From NCBI RefSeq assembly GCF_027620315.1, contig NZ_JAPNNL010000007.1, forward strand, positions 24,810 through 88,809: 64,000 bases of DNA. The letters are read 5' to 3'. The notes beneath the pieces were generated by a model. The model was not told the origin of the DNA. It searched no databases and saw nothing but the letters and a program-made list of their open reading frames with translations. The DNA comes from Nonomuraea corallina. Its GTDB lineage: Bacteria; Actinomycetota; Actinomycetes; Streptosporangiales; Streptosporangiaceae. Positions 54,334 to 62,985 of the stretch are shown here, one piece after another; the stretch's first letter is position 1, and every line of letters begins with the position of its first letter. Both the position numbers and the translations under genes were made by a program.

Positions 54334-54903
54334 CTACTCGGCCTTCGCCGCCTGCTTGGCAGCCTGCTTGTAAGCTCGCACTCTCGCCAGGCTGTCGGCG
54401 TCGACCACATCCGCCACCGATCGGTAGGACTCCTCCTCGCCGTACGCGCCGGCCGCCTCGCGCCATCCTGGCGGCCTGACCCCCAGTTGCTTGCCGAGCA
54501 ATGCCAAAAAGATCTGAGCCTTCTGCTTGCCGTATCCCGGCAGAGCCTGCAGGCGTCCGAGCAACTCTTTGCCGTCGGCGGCGTCGGCCCAGATGAGCTC
54601 GGCCTTGCCGTCGTAGTGCGCCACGAGGTAGGCCGCGAGCTGCTGCACCCGGGCCGCCATCGCCTTGGGATAGCGATGGACGGCCGGCTTCTGGGCGAGC
54701 AGGGCGGTGAACGCCTCGGGGTCATAGGAGGCTATCTCCTCCGCGGTCAGATCGTGCCCCAGCCGCTCGGAGATGGTGTGCGGACCCGTGAACGCCCACT
54801 CCATCGGCACCTGCTGGTCGAGCAGCATGCCGACGAGCAGGGCGAGCGGGCTGCGGCCGAGGAGCTCATCGGCCTCGGCCCGCTGCGTGAGCTGGATGCG
54901 CAT
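54334..54903 (-). CDS. HhH-GPD-type base-excision repair protein
   Basis: A 189-aa protein related to the endonuclease III/HhH-GPD superfamily. It has an N-terminal helical part (LALLVGMLLDQQVPMEWAFTGPHTISERLG) and the hairpin LQALPGYGKQKAQIFLALLGKQLG that binds DNA. The usual catalytic Lys or Asp and the iron-sulfur cysteines are not evident, as in an actinobacterial branch of unknown lesion specificity. ATG 54903 is chosen because the product starts MRIQLTQ. A Lys/Ala-rich tail ends it. Confidence 0.8.
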   Translation of the reverse strand: MRIQLTQRAEADELLGRSPLALLVGMLLDQQVPMEWAFTGPHTISERLGHDLTAEEIASYDPEAFTALLAQKPAVHRYPKAMAARVQQLAAYLVAHYDGKAELIWADAADGKELLGRLQALPGYGKQKAQIFLALLGKQLGVRPPGWREAAGAYGEEESYRSVADVVDADSLARVRAYKQAAKQAAKAE

Positions 54904-54960
54904 GGAGACAGCTTCGCACGAATGCCGCCGCCGAGAAGCGAACACAGCCGCCTCGGAGCC

Positions 54961-54988
54961 TTGACAGTGTCGTGATAAAAGGTGAAAT
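54961..54988 (+). promoter_or_regulatory. good candidate promoter
   Basis: A perfect TTGACA (54961-54966) and TGAAAT (54983-54988) with a 16-bp spacer. It precedes the small gene at 55057, and transcription should begin near 54995. Confidence 0.5.
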
Positions 54989-55014
54989 GAGAGCGCAAGT
55001 CGCCTGCGTCCACT

Positions 55015-55034
55015 CCTGGGGGTTTGCCCCCGGG
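55015..55034 (+). promoter_or_regulatory. leader hairpin
   Basis: CCTGGGGG and CCCCCGGG pair (one G-T) around TTTG in the predicted 5' leader, 22 bp before the ATG at 55057. It has no T-run, so it could shield or expose the start site and is not a likely terminator. Confidence 0.4.
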
Positions 55035-55056
55035 CCTGCAGAGGAATCTGACACCT

Positions 55057-55281
55057 ATGCTCGCTCTGGCCACACGCCTCCTGCGGGAGCCGGTCAGTCT
55101 ACGGCTGGCCGAAGAGTTCCTCACCGTGCCGGTGGACACCATCGACCGGTGTGTCGCCGACGTGTGCGCGTGCGCGCAGCACCTCGGCATCACGGCGACG
55201 CCCGAGATCGTCGAGCGCGTCGCGCGTGAGCATCTGCTCGCCATCGTCAACTCCGCACCACCGCCGCGAACCCATCGATAA
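55057..55281 (+). CDS. small helical protein, three-helix-bundle type
   Basis: A 74-aa protein predicted to be all-helical (MLALATRLLREPVSLRLAEEF, TIDRCVADVCACAQHLG, TPEIVERVAREHLLAI). It resembles actinobacterial three-helix-bundle dimerisation proteins of unknown role. AGAGGAA lies 12 bases before the ATG. It follows a good promoter. The next gene is 45 bp downstream and may be cotranscribed. Confidence 0.6.
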   Translation: MLALATRLLREPVSLRLAEEFLTVPVDTIDRCVADVCACAQHLGITATPEIVERVAREHLLAIVNSAPPPRTHR

Positions 55282-55326
55282 CATCGGAGTCATCAGGCCG
55301 CGTTCTACGCACCGTTTGCGCCTGGA

Positions 55327-56901
55327 ATGCGAGAGAGTGAGGGCGTGCGCCGACACCGACGAGACCCCCGGGAGAGCATTCCGCCTGACGACGTCTTCCA
55401 GGAGATGGTCCAGGCCGCACGCGAGCTCCTCGCGGTGCGGAACCCGCTCGACGCGGAGCTGATGGTCTCCGACATGATCGGCGCCTGGTGGGGCAGGCGC
55501 GTCAGAGGCGGCGACGTCGAGCAGGTGCTCGGCGAAGGGCTGGTCGACTACGCCGCCAAGGCCGGCACGCCGGCCTCCCTCACCCTGCTCATCTGCCTGG
55601 CCTACCTCGGCACCGCCCGCCAGGGCGCGAAGGCCGAGGGCGCCGCGCTGGCGATGATGGAGTCGGGCGTGGCCAGACCCGGCTGGGCCGACCGGGTGGG
55701 CGCCGTCAAGCCGACCGGCTGTTACGTCTCCCGCGACGCCTACGGCGACCAGGACACGGTGATCTGCACCTTCGCCTACCGGTGGAGCGGCGACGGGCCG
55801 GGCGACCAGCGCGACCGCCACGCCCTGGTGATGGTGGTCGACTACAACATGTCCGGCATGGCGCGCGACGCCTGGGTGTCCTCGCAGGTCGGCAAGCTGC
55901 TGGAGCAGGCCGAGGCCGAGGCGGCGGGCAACCCGATGCTGCTGTTCGAGGAGATCGAGCCGCAGCAGGCCAGGGCGCTGCTGGAGTCGGCCATGAAGGC
56001 CACCGGCGAGCCGAAGAAGACGCCGCCGGTCAGCGACAGCTACAGCGCCTACCACGCCTTCGCCCGCGCGCGGCTGAAGGCGCTGCCGCCGGGGCGCAAA
56101 CGGCCGGCGCCGCTGCACATCGAGGCCCCGTACAACCGTGAGCGGCGGGCGATGCTGGCGGCGGAGTTCCTCGCGTCCGACGACGCCGAGCACCTGTCGG
56201 ACCCCTCGGCCGCCTCCCGGTGCGCCGACCACATCATCGACTACGGGTGCGACCTGGACTTCAGCAGGCCGCTGCGGGTGAGCCCGACCAAGTGCGAGAC
56301 GTTCCTGCTCGACTGGCTGCCGCGCAAGGTGATGCTGTCGGAGGCCGAGCAGGAGGCGATGCCCCACGTGCTGGCCGCGTGGGCGCGTTTCGCCGCGCAC
56401 CGCGCGGGTCTGCCCGACGAAGGACTGAAGGCCACGCTCGACGCGGTGTGGGAGGCGACGGGCAAGTTCCCCGAGGCCTACCGCGACCCGGCCTCGTTCG
56501 GGCTGGACCGGCCCCTGCTGGAGCGGCTGCTGCCGGACGGCGACCTGTCGGCGCTGGCCAGGCGGGTCTTCGCGTTCCCGTTCCTGCAGGGCTCGCACAA
56601 CGGGATCGATCTCGACCGGCTCAACCCCGCCGACGAGGCCGACCGGCGGGTGCTGCTGGAGATCGACCACGTGGGCGGCATCGACCGCGAGCACCTCGCC
56701 TGGCACGAGGAGATCGCCACCCGGCTGTGGGAGGGCGACCCGCCGCAGCTGTGGGAGGCCGCCCAGCGCCTGCTGGACCTCGGCCACGACCGCCACGACG
56801 TGCTGCACGTGCTGATCGAGATCGCCGAGCGGATCGGCGGCGACCCGGAGGAACTGGCCGCCGCCCTCGACGACATCGCGGACATCCCCGACGAGATCTA
56901 G
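55327..56901 (+). CDS. conserved hypothetical protein, 524 aa
   Basis: I do not recognise a characterised family. The protein is soluble and mostly helical. It has a central PTGCYVSRDAYGDQDTVICTFAYRW section, a DHALVMVVDYNMSGMARD-like strand region (about 170-195), and a C-terminal repeat-like end with histidines (LDLGHDRHDVLHVLIEIAERIGG), slightly like DUF1841. Codon use matches its neighbours. The ATG at 55327 has only CTGGA upstream; GTG 55342 is an alternative. The thioesterase gene starts 9 bp after it, so an operon is likely. Confidence 0.7.
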   Translation: MRESEGVRRHRRDPRESIPPDDVFQEMVQAARELLAVRNPLDAELMVSDMIGAWWGRRVRGGDVEQVLGEGLVDYAAKAGTPASLTLLICLAYLGTARQGAKAEGAALAMMESGVARPGWADRVGAVKPTGCYVSRDAYGDQDTVICTFAYRWSGDGPGDQRDRHALVMVVDYNMSGMARDAWVSSQVGKLLEQAEAEAAGNPMLLFEEIEPQQARALLESAMKATGEPKKTPPVSDSYSAYHAFARARLKALPPGRKRPAPLHIEAPYNRERRAMLAAEFLASDDAEHLSDPSAASRCADHIIDYGCDLDFSRPLRVSPTKCETFLLDWLPRKVMLSEAEQEAMPHVLAAWARFAAHRAGLPDEGLKATLDAVWEATGKFPEAYRDPASFGLDRPLLERLLPDGDLSALARRVFAFPFLQGSHNGIDLDRLNPADEADRRVLLEIDHVGGIDREHLAWHEEIATRLWEGDPPQLWEAAQRLLDLGHDRHDVLHVLIEIAERIGGDPEELAAALDDIADIPDEI

Positions 56902-56910
56902 GGTGCCCGT

Positions 56911-57678
56911 ATGGCGATGTACGTCCCGTTGGGTGAAGGCCGCTACCGCGCGACCGAGCACACCCAGGGCCCGTGGGACCCGGGCACGCAGCACCTGGGC
57001 CCGGTCACGGCCCTGATCGTGCACGAGCTGGCCAGGACCGCCCCCAGACCGGGGCTGGAGCCGGCCAGGCTCGCCGTCGACGTGTTCGGCCCGGTGCCGG
57101 TTGCCGACCTGACGGTCCGCACCGACGTGGTGCGCGACGGCAAGCGGGTGCAGTGCCTGGCCGCCTCCGTCTCCGCAGGGGGCCGCGAGTACGTCCGGGC
57201 CACCGCCTGGCGCATCCGTGAGGCCCCCACGCCCGCCACCCTCGTCGAGCCGCCGCCCCTGCCCGCGTCGGAGAGCGAGCCGACCTGGCTGACGACGGGC
57301 TTCGGGTACGGGCGCGCGACCGAGTGGCGTTTCACCCGCGGCAGCGCGACGGAGACCGGCCCCGCCATCGCCTGGGGCCGGTCGCGGGTGCCTCTGGTGG
57401 CCGACGAGGAGCCGACCCCGCTGGAACGGCTGGCGCTGTTCGCCGACAGCGGCAACGGCATCAGCTACGCGCTCGACTTCGACACCCACGTGTTCGTCAA
57501 CGTCGACCTCGTCATCTCGCTGTACCGGGCGCCGGAGGGCGAGTGGATCTGCATGGACGCGGAGACGGTGGTCGGCCCGTCCGGGCGCGGCCTGACACGC
57601 TCCACCCTGTACGACAGCCACGGCGAGGTCGGCTCGGCCTCCCAGACCCTGTTCGTCGGGCCGCGCGAGACGCCCTGA
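56911..57678 (+). CDS. acyl-CoA thioesterase family protein (double hotdog)
   Basis: A 255-aa protein of the TesB-like 4HBT_3 family. Two hotdog halves are visible: HLGPVTALIVHELARTAP with VDVFGPVPVADLTVRTDVVRDGKRVQ in the first, and GNGISYALDFDTHVFVNVDLVISLYRAPEGEWICMDAETVVGPSGRGLTRSTLYDSHG in the second, the latter with typical active-site Asp and Thr positions. It likely hydrolyses an acyl-CoA. It lies 9 bp after the 524-aa gene. Confidence 0.82.
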   Translation: MAMYVPLGEGRYRATEHTQGPWDPGTQHLGPVTALIVHELARTAPRPGLEPARLAVDVFGPVPVADLTVRTDVVRDGKRVQCLAASVSAGGREYVRATAWRIREAPTPATLVEPPPLPASESEPTWLTTGFGYGRATEWRFTRGSATETGPAIAWGRSRVPLVADEEPTPLERLALFADSGNGISYALDFDTHVFVNVDLVISLYRAPEGEWICMDAETVVGPSGRGLTRSTLYDSHGEVGSASQTLFVGPRETP

Positions 57679-57748
57679 TGAGCGTTCTCCCACGCCCGGC
57701 GGGGCGGATTCCGCCCCGGTGAGGGTGCGGAGGGGCCACGATGGACCC

Positions 57749-58504
57749 ATGGTGATCGACCTCAACGCGGATCTCGGCGAAGGCTTCGGCATCTGGCGGC
57801 TCGGCGACGACCTCGCCCTGCTCGACATCGTCACGAGCGCCAACGTCGCCTGCGGCTTCCACGCCGGCGACCCGGTGACGATCAGGCGCACCTGCGCGGC
57901 GGCGGTCGACCGGGGGGTCACGATCGGGGCCCAGGTGTCCTATCGCGACCTGGCCGGCTTCGGCCGCAGGGAGATGGACCTGGAGCCGGAGGAACTCTGC
58001 GCCGAGGTGCTCTACCAGCTCGCCGCCGTCGACGGCATCGCCAGGGCGATGGGCGGGCGCGTCTCGTACGTCAAGCCGCACGGCGCGCTCTACAACCGGG
58101 TCTGCCGCGACCACGAGCAGGCCATGGCCCTGGTCGACGCGGTGGCCGACTACGACCCCTCGCTGCCGGTGCTGACGCTGCCGGGGTCGGTGGTGCACGA
58201 GGCGGCGGCCGCGTCCGGGGTGCCGACCGTGAGCGAGGCGTTCGCCGACCGCGCCTACACCGCCGCCGGGGCGCTGGTCTCCCGGCGGGCTCCGGGCGCG
58301 GTCATCCACGACGCGCGCACCGTGTCCGAACGCGCGGTCCGGATGGCCCGCGAAGGGCGGGTCACCTCCGCCGACGGCCCCGACGTGCCGGTGACCGCCC
58401 GGTCGATCTGCGTCCACGGCGACACCCCGGGCGCGGTCGGCCTGGCCCGCGCCGTCCGTGACGGCCTCCTGGAGGCCGGCGTGGTGCTCCAGGCGTTCGC
58501 ATGA
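57749..58504 (+). CDS. pxpA: 5-oxoprolinase subunit A (LamB/YcsF family)
   Basis: With PxpB and PxpC it converts 5-oxoproline (pyroglutamate) to glutamate using ATP. It is 251 aa. The family motifs DLNADLGEGFG, NVACGFHAGDP, YVKPHGALYNR and SICVHGDTPGAV are all present. AGGGG precedes the ATG; GTG 57752 is a near alternative. pxpB follows after 148 bp and pxpC overlaps pxpB. Confidence 0.92.
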   Translation: MVIDLNADLGEGFGIWRLGDDLALLDIVTSANVACGFHAGDPVTIRRTCAAAVDRGVTIGAQVSYRDLAGFGRREMDLEPEELCAEVLYQLAAVDGIARAMGGRVSYVKPHGALYNRVCRDHEQAMALVDAVADYDPSLPVLTLPGSVVHEAAAASGVPTVSEAFADRAYTAAGALVSRRAPGAVIHDARTVSERAVRMAREGRVTSADGPDVPVTARSICVHGDTPGAVGLARAVRDGLLEAGVVLQAFA

Positions 58505-58652
58505 CCCGCACCTGCATGGTTCGTACGCGCATGCTCGTGGCGCGGCCTCTGGCGGCACGGGGTGGGGTCCGGAGGCCGGGTGAGGGTCCGCCGGTTCGTC
58601 TGTCACCGCTCCGAGGGGCATCGGCGGTCCCCGGGCGCGTCGCGGAGGGCAC

Positions 58653-59411
58653 GTGATCCGGCGGGCCGGGGAGCACGGCCTGCTCGTGGAGACCGGCGCC
58701 CTGGAGGTCTCCCATCGGCTCGACGCCGCCCTGCGGGACGAACGGCCGCCAGAGGTGCTGGAGGTGGTCCCGGGGCCCGAGACGGTGCTGGTGGTGGCTC
58801 CGGGCGCCGATCAGGCCCGGTTGCGCGAGCTCCTGGAGAGGCTGGCGGCCCGCTGCCGCGACGCCCCGCCGGGCGGGCATGGCGAATCGGGCGGAGGCGC
58901 CGGTCTGCCGTACGAGGGCGGGCCGGGCGAGTCCGGTGGAGGCTCGGGTCTGACGTACGAGGGCGGGCCGGGCGCGGGCTCGTACAAGCCCGGCGAGTCC
59001 GGTGGAGGCTCAGGTTCGACGTACGAGGGTGCGGGCAGGGTGACGGTGCCTGTGACGTATGACGGTGCGGACCTTGAGTCCGTGGCCGAGGCGGCCGGGA
59101 TCTCGGTGGACGAGGTGGTGGCCAGGCACACCGGCCGGGAGCTGGTCGTCGGCTGGCTGGGGTTCGCGCCCGGCTTCGCCTACCTGATCGGCCTGGACCC
59201 GGTGCTTCACATGCCCAGGCTGGCGACCCCGCGCACGTCGGTGCCGGCCGGGTCGGTGGCGATCGCGGGCCCGTACTCGGCGGTCTACCCCACCGCGTCG
59301 CCCGGCGGGTGGCGGCTGCTGGGGCGTACGGACGCGCGGGTGTGGGACGTGTCGGCCGAGCCGCCGACGCCGTTCCGGCCCGGCACCCGCGTGCGGTTCG
59401 AGGTCGCATGA
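58653..59411 (+). CDS. pxpB: 5-oxoprolinase subunit B with inserted Gly-rich repeats
   Basis: A 252-aa KipI/allophanate-hydrolase-subunit-1 family protein. The N-terminal part (about 1-70) and the C-terminal cyclophilin-like domain (about 129-252, with GWLGFAPGFAYLIGLD and PRTSVPAGSVAIAG) are normal. Between them, about residues 77-128 are three copies of GESGGGSGLTYEGGP-like units, absent from usual family members. GGAGGG precedes GTG 58653. The stop overlaps pxpC by 4 bp. Confidence 0.88.
   Translation: MIRRAGEHGLLVETGALEVSHRLDAALRDERPPEVLEVVPGPETVLVVAPGADQARLRELLERLAARCRDAPPGGHGESGGGAGLPYEGGPGESGGGSGLTYEGGPGAGSYKPGESGGGSGSTYEGAGRVTVPVTYDGADLESVAEAAGISVDEVVARHTGRELVVGWLGFAPGFAYLIGLDPVLHMPRLATPRTSVPAGSVAIAGPYSAVYPTASPGGWRLLGRTDARVWDVSAEPPTPFRPGTRVRFEVA
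58878..59034. repeat. 45-bp in-frame repeat in pxpB
   Basis: Three copies of a 45-bp unit starting GGCGAGTCCGGTGGAGGCTC, the first diverged and the third separated by a 7-codon spacer. They encode the Gly-rich insert. Confidence 0.85.
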
Positions 59412-60265
59412 TCGAGGTTCTGGCGCCGGGCCCGTACGCGACCGTGCAGGATCTGGGCCGGCACGGGTACGCGCACCTGGGCGTGCCGTCCTCGGGCGCG
59501 GCCGACGCGGGGAGCCTGCGGCTGGCCAACCGGCTCGTCGGCAACCCGGAGCGGCTGGCGGGCGTGGAGGTGACGTTCGGGCTGGCCCGCCTGCGGTTCC
59601 TGGAGGGGGCGTGGGTGGCGCTGGCGGGGGCGCCGTGCCCGGTGTCCGGCGGCGCGTCCGGGGCCGGCATGGGGGTGCCGTTCTGGGTGCCGAAGGGCGC
59701 CGAGGTGCGGCTGGGGACGCCTGAGTGGGGGTTGCGCACCTATCTCGCGGTGCGTGGCGGCGTCGCGGTGGAGCCGGTGCTGGGCAGCCGTTCGACCGAC
59801 TCGCTGTCGGGGCTGGGGCCGCCGCCGCTGCGGGCCGGCACGATCCTGCCGGTGGGCCCGGCGGCGGGGCTGGCCGGGATCGCGGTGGACCTGGCCCCCC
59901 TCGCCGGGCCGCGGCCGGCGGTGCTGCGGGTGTTGCCGGGGCCGCGAGACGACTGGTTCGCCTCCGGGGCGCTGGAGACGCTGTGCGCCGCCCCGTACGC
60001 GGTGAGCCAGGACAGCAACCGGGTGGGGGTGCGGCTGCGCGGCGCGGAGCCGGCGCGGGCCCGGGAGGGCGAGCTGCCGAGCGAGGGCATGGTGACGGGG
60101 GCGGTGCAGGTGCCGCCGAGCGGCCAGCCGATCGTGTTCCTCAGCGACCATCCGCCGACCGGCGGCTACCCGGTGATCGCGGTGGTCGCCGACGCGGACC
60201 TGCCGGTGGCCGCGCAGCTCCGTCCCGGCGACGAGGTGCGGTTCAAGGTCCTGCCGCACGTCTGA
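59408..60265 (+). CDS. pxpC: 5-oxoprolinase subunit C (allophanate hydrolase subunit 2 family)
   Basis: A 285-aa protein that acts with PxpA and PxpB. The motifs VQDLGRHGYAHLGVPSSGAAD, AVRGGVAVEPVLGSRSTD, SQDSNRVGVRLRG and FLSDHPPTGGYPVIAVV match the family. The ATG overlaps the pxpB stop (ATGA). It ends the pxp unit and is convergent with the PhzF gene. Confidence 0.92.
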   Translation: MIEVLAPGPYATVQDLGRHGYAHLGVPSSGAADAGSLRLANRLVGNPERLAGVEVTFGLARLRFLEGAWVALAGAPCPVSGGASGAGMGVPFWVPKGAEVRLGTPEWGLRTYLAVRGGVAVEPVLGSRSTDSLSGLGPPPLRAGTILPVGPAAGLAGIAVDLAPLAGPRPAVLRVLPGPRDDWFASGALETLCAAPYAVSQDSNRVGVRLRGAEPARAREGELPSEGMVTGAVQVPPSGQPIVFLSDHPPTGGYPVIAVVADADLPVAAQLRPGDEVRFKVLPHV

Positions 60266-60307
60266 GACCGCCGCCCCGGGACCCCCCAGGGACGCGCCGG
60301 CGGGTGG

Positions 60308-61141
60308 TCAGAGGTCGACCGTGCCGCTGACGCGGCTGATCGTGGAGCCGCCCACCCAGACGTCGCCGTCGTCGGCGGAGATCCGGACGCGGCCGGTGCG
60401 GCCGAGCGCGGTGCCCTGGCTCGCCACGTACGGGGCGCTGACCCGGCCGGTGCGCAGCAGCCACTGGGCGACGGAGGCGTTGAGGCTGCCGGTCACCGGG
60501 TCCTCCGTGACGGTGCCCGCGTACGGGCAGAACGCGCGTACCTCGTAGGCGGCGGGAGCGCCGTCCGGGTAGAGCCCGGCGACCCCGGTGTCGACCGGGA
60601 GAGGGCCGGGGCGCAGGTCGAGCACCGCGTCGGCGTCGCGGAGCAGCAGCGCCACCCAGCCGGGGCCGTTGTCGGCCCACTCGGCGTCGACGATCTCGTC
60701 CAGGCCGATGCCGAGCCCGGCTGCGAGCTGCCGGAGCAGGTCCTCCTCGACGGGCCCGGAGCGCAGCAGCGGCGGCGCGGCGAAGGCCAGCCCGGACTCG
60801 TCGCGGCGGATCCGCACCAGGCCGGCGCCGCACTCCTGGACGATCAGGTCGGGGTCGCGCGGCGAGCCGCCGGTCTCAAGCCAAGCGTGGCAGCTGCCGA
60901 TCGTCGGATGCCCGGCGAACGGCAGCTCGGCGGAGGGCGTGAAGATCCGCACCAGGTAGTCGGCCTCGGCGGTGGTGGGCGGCAGCAGGAACGTGGTCTC
61001 CGACAGGTTGGTCCAGTTGGCGAAGCGGAGCATCTCCTCGGCGGTCAGCCCGTCACCGTCGAGGACGACGGCGAGCGGGTTGCCCCCGAAGGGGACCTCG
61101 GTGAACACGTCGACCTGGCGGAAGGCTCGTAGCATGCCCAT
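60308..61141 (-). CDS. PhzF-family isomerase-like protein
   Basis: A 277-aa protein with the two diaminopimelate-epimerase-like halves. Motifs are QVDVFTEVPFGGNPLAVVLD, LSETTFLLPP with the catalytic Glu, RIFTPSAELPFAGHPTIG, and EDPVTGSLNASVAQWLL in the second half. The substrate is unknown; only a phenazine cluster would support trans-2,3-dihydro-3-hydroxyanthranilate, and none is present. ATG 61141 or 61135 may start. Confidence 0.88.
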   Translation of the reverse strand: MGMLRAFRQVDVFTEVPFGGNPLAVVLDGDGLTAEEMLRFANWTNLSETTFLLPPTTAEADYLVRIFTPSAELPFAGHPTIGSCHAWLETGGSPRDPDLIVQECGAGLVRIRRDESGLAFAAPPLLRSGPVEEDLLRQLAAGLGIGLDEIVDAEWADNGPGWVALLLRDADAVLDLRPGPLPVDTGVAGLYPDGAPAAYEVRAFCPYAGTVTEDPVTGSLNASVAQWLLRTGRVSAPYVASQGTALGRTGRVRISADDGDVWVGGSTISRVSGTVDL

Positions 61142-61195
61142 CAGTCTGGCAGAGCGGCCCCGGCCGCTTCTCCACGCCGCCGCCCGCGACCGGGG

Positions 61196-62884
61196 TCAGC
61201 GCAGGAACCCGATGTCCTGGTAGCGGAGGTCGTGGAAGCCCCGGGCGCCGATGTTGGCCAAGGTGTCCTTGACCGCCACGACCTGCGGCCTCTGGTAGAG
61301 GGGCAGCACGTTGGCCTGTTCCCACAGGAGCCGGTCGGCGGCGTTGAGGGCGGCGCGGGCCTGGACGGGATCGAGCTCGGCCACCGCGCGGTTCAGGGCC
61401 GCGTCGATGGCCTCGGAGCCGGACCGCCCCAGGTTCGCGTTCCAGGTCTTGCCGTCGGGACTGTTCACGTACGCCCCGTAGCTGCTCGACAGGGGGAACG
61501 GGGTGCCGATGTACGCGAACGGCGCGATGTCGAAGTTGCCGGGGATGACGTACTTGGTGAAGAAGTCGTCGCTCGGCACCGCCTGGATGGTCAGCTTCAC
61601 CCCGATCTTGGCGAGCATGCTCTGCGCCAGCTCGCCCTCCGACTTGCCGGCCTGCGATCCCGCCGGCACCACGAACCGCAGGGTGAGCGGCTGCCCGTTC
61701 TTCACGCGCACGTCCCCGTCGAGCTTCCACCCGGCCTCGTCCAGCAGGCGCTGGGCCCGCCGCGGGTCGTGCCCGCCGAAGGCGCCGGCGTTGTCGTGGT
61801 AGCCCTCCTGGGTCGGCATGAAGAAGTGGTTGTTGAGCGGGGCGGCGGGCCAGTCGAGGCCCTGCAGGTCGGACCGGGCGATGGCCGCCCGGTCGATGCC
61901 GAGCTGGAGTGCCTGACGCACGCGTACGTCGCGCAGCTTCTCGCCGGAGCCGTTGAAGGTGAAGTGGCGGAAGTCGGGCCCGGCCGCGAGCCGCACCTGG
62001 GCGCCCGTGGCGCTCCTGGCCCTGGCGTAGTCGGGGGCGGACGGCCCGATGTCGGCCACGTCCAGCTCGCCGTTGCCGAACATGCCGGTGAGCGAGTCCT
62101 GGTCGGCCGCCCGGTAGACGATCCGGTCCAGTTTGGCCCGGTCTCCCCACCAGGCCGGGTCGCGGACGAGGGTGATGGTCTTGGCGGTGTGGTCGAGCCT
62201 GCCCACCTTGAACGGCCCCGCGGTCACCGGGATCGCGTTCAGCCAGGCGGAGTCGAAGGCCTTGGCGTCCTCGTTGACGGCGGCGGGCAGCAGCGGGCTG
62301 AACAGGGACTGCCAGTCACCGAACGGCCGCGTGAACGTCACCACCACCTCCTGCTCCCCGGCGCCCCGCTCGACCGCGGCGATGTCCTGGTAGCCGGTGG
62401 CGGAGACGATGCGGAAGGCGGAGTCGCCGCCGCGCATGACCTCCCACTGGGCGCGGTAGTCGGCCCAGGTGATGGGCTTGCCGTCGGACCAGCGGGCCTT
62501 CGGGTTGAGGGTGTAGGTGACGACCTGGCGCGGCCTGCGGTCGGTGATCCGGGCGTCGAGGACGTAGTCGCGGTTGACCGAGAGCCGGGCCTGGCCGTCG
62601 GAGACGAACACGGACGGCAGCAGCGCGTTGCTGACCACGGCGGCCATGGCGAGGTTGCCGTCGATGTGGTTGCGGTTCCACTGGCTGGGGAACTCGTTGA
62701 TGCCCCAGCGCAGGGTGCCGCCTTCGGCGATCTTGTCGCGCGGCTGGAGGTTGAGGTCGGACGCCTTGACGGTGTCGTCGCCCTGGCCCGCGCCGGTGTC
62801 GGGGCCGCGCGCCCCGCAGCCGACCGGGGACAGCGCCAGGGCGGCGGCCACGGCGAGCCGCGCGCCTGTCAACGGGGTTTTCAT
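61196..62884 (-). CDS. peptide ABC transporter substrate-binding lipoprotein
   Basis: Family-5 solute-binding protein, 562 aa. The signal peptide MKTPLTGARLAVAAALALSPVGC has lipid Cys23. The fold starts GGTLRWGINEFPSQWNRNHID and includes FTFNGSGEKLRDVRVRQALQLGIDRAAIA, typical of DppA/OppA-like proteins. AGGAGGAG precedes the ATG. It follows the ABC ATPase gene on the same strand and is likely last of the importer operon. It may bind peptides or similar ligands. Confidence 0.9.
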   Translation of the reverse strand: MKTPLTGARLAVAAALALSPVGCGARGPDTGAGQGDDTVKASDLNLQPRDKIAEGGTLRWGINEFPSQWNRNHIDGNLAMAAVVSNALLPSVFVSDGQARLSVNRDYVLDARITDRRPRQVVTYTLNPKARWSDGKPITWADYRAQWEVMRGGDSAFRIVSATGYQDIAAVERGAGEQEVVVTFTRPFGDWQSLFSPLLPAAVNEDAKAFDSAWLNAIPVTAGPFKVGRLDHTAKTITLVRDPAWWGDRAKLDRIVYRAADQDSLTGMFGNGELDVADIGPSAPDYARARSATGAQVRLAAGPDFRHFTFNGSGEKLRDVRVRQALQLGIDRAAIARSDLQGLDWPAAPLNNHFFMPTQEGYHDNAGAFGGHDPRRAQRLLDEAGWKLDGDVRVKNGQPLTLRFVVPAGSQAGKSEGELAQSMLAKIGVKLTIQAVPSDDFFTKYVIPGNFDIAPFAYIGTPFPLSSSYGAYVNSPDGKTWNANLGRSGSEAIDAALNRAVAELDPVQARAALNAADRLLWEQANVLPLYQRPQVVAVKDTLANIGARGFHDLRYQDIGFLR

Positions 62885-62903
62885 CGGTGGTTCTCCTCCT
62901 GCT

Positions 62904-62985
62904 CGTGCGGTGCGGGTCGGACGAGGGCCGCGTGCGGTGCGGGGTCGGACGACGGCCTCGTGCGGTGCGGGTCAGACGACGGCGA
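62904..62985. repeat. about 27-bp tandem repeat at an ATPase gene end
   Basis: CGTGCGGTGCGGG begins copies at 62904, 62931 and 62959. The third runs into the ATPase gene and supplies its stop and last codons. Confidence 0.85.

Noticed and set aside
55099..57921. 940-aa ORF opposite three genes
   Set aside because: It crosses several genes with normal starts and binding sites and has shadow composition.
60308..61141. PhzF as evidence of a phenazine pathway
   Set aside because: No other phenazine gene is present, and the family is broad.
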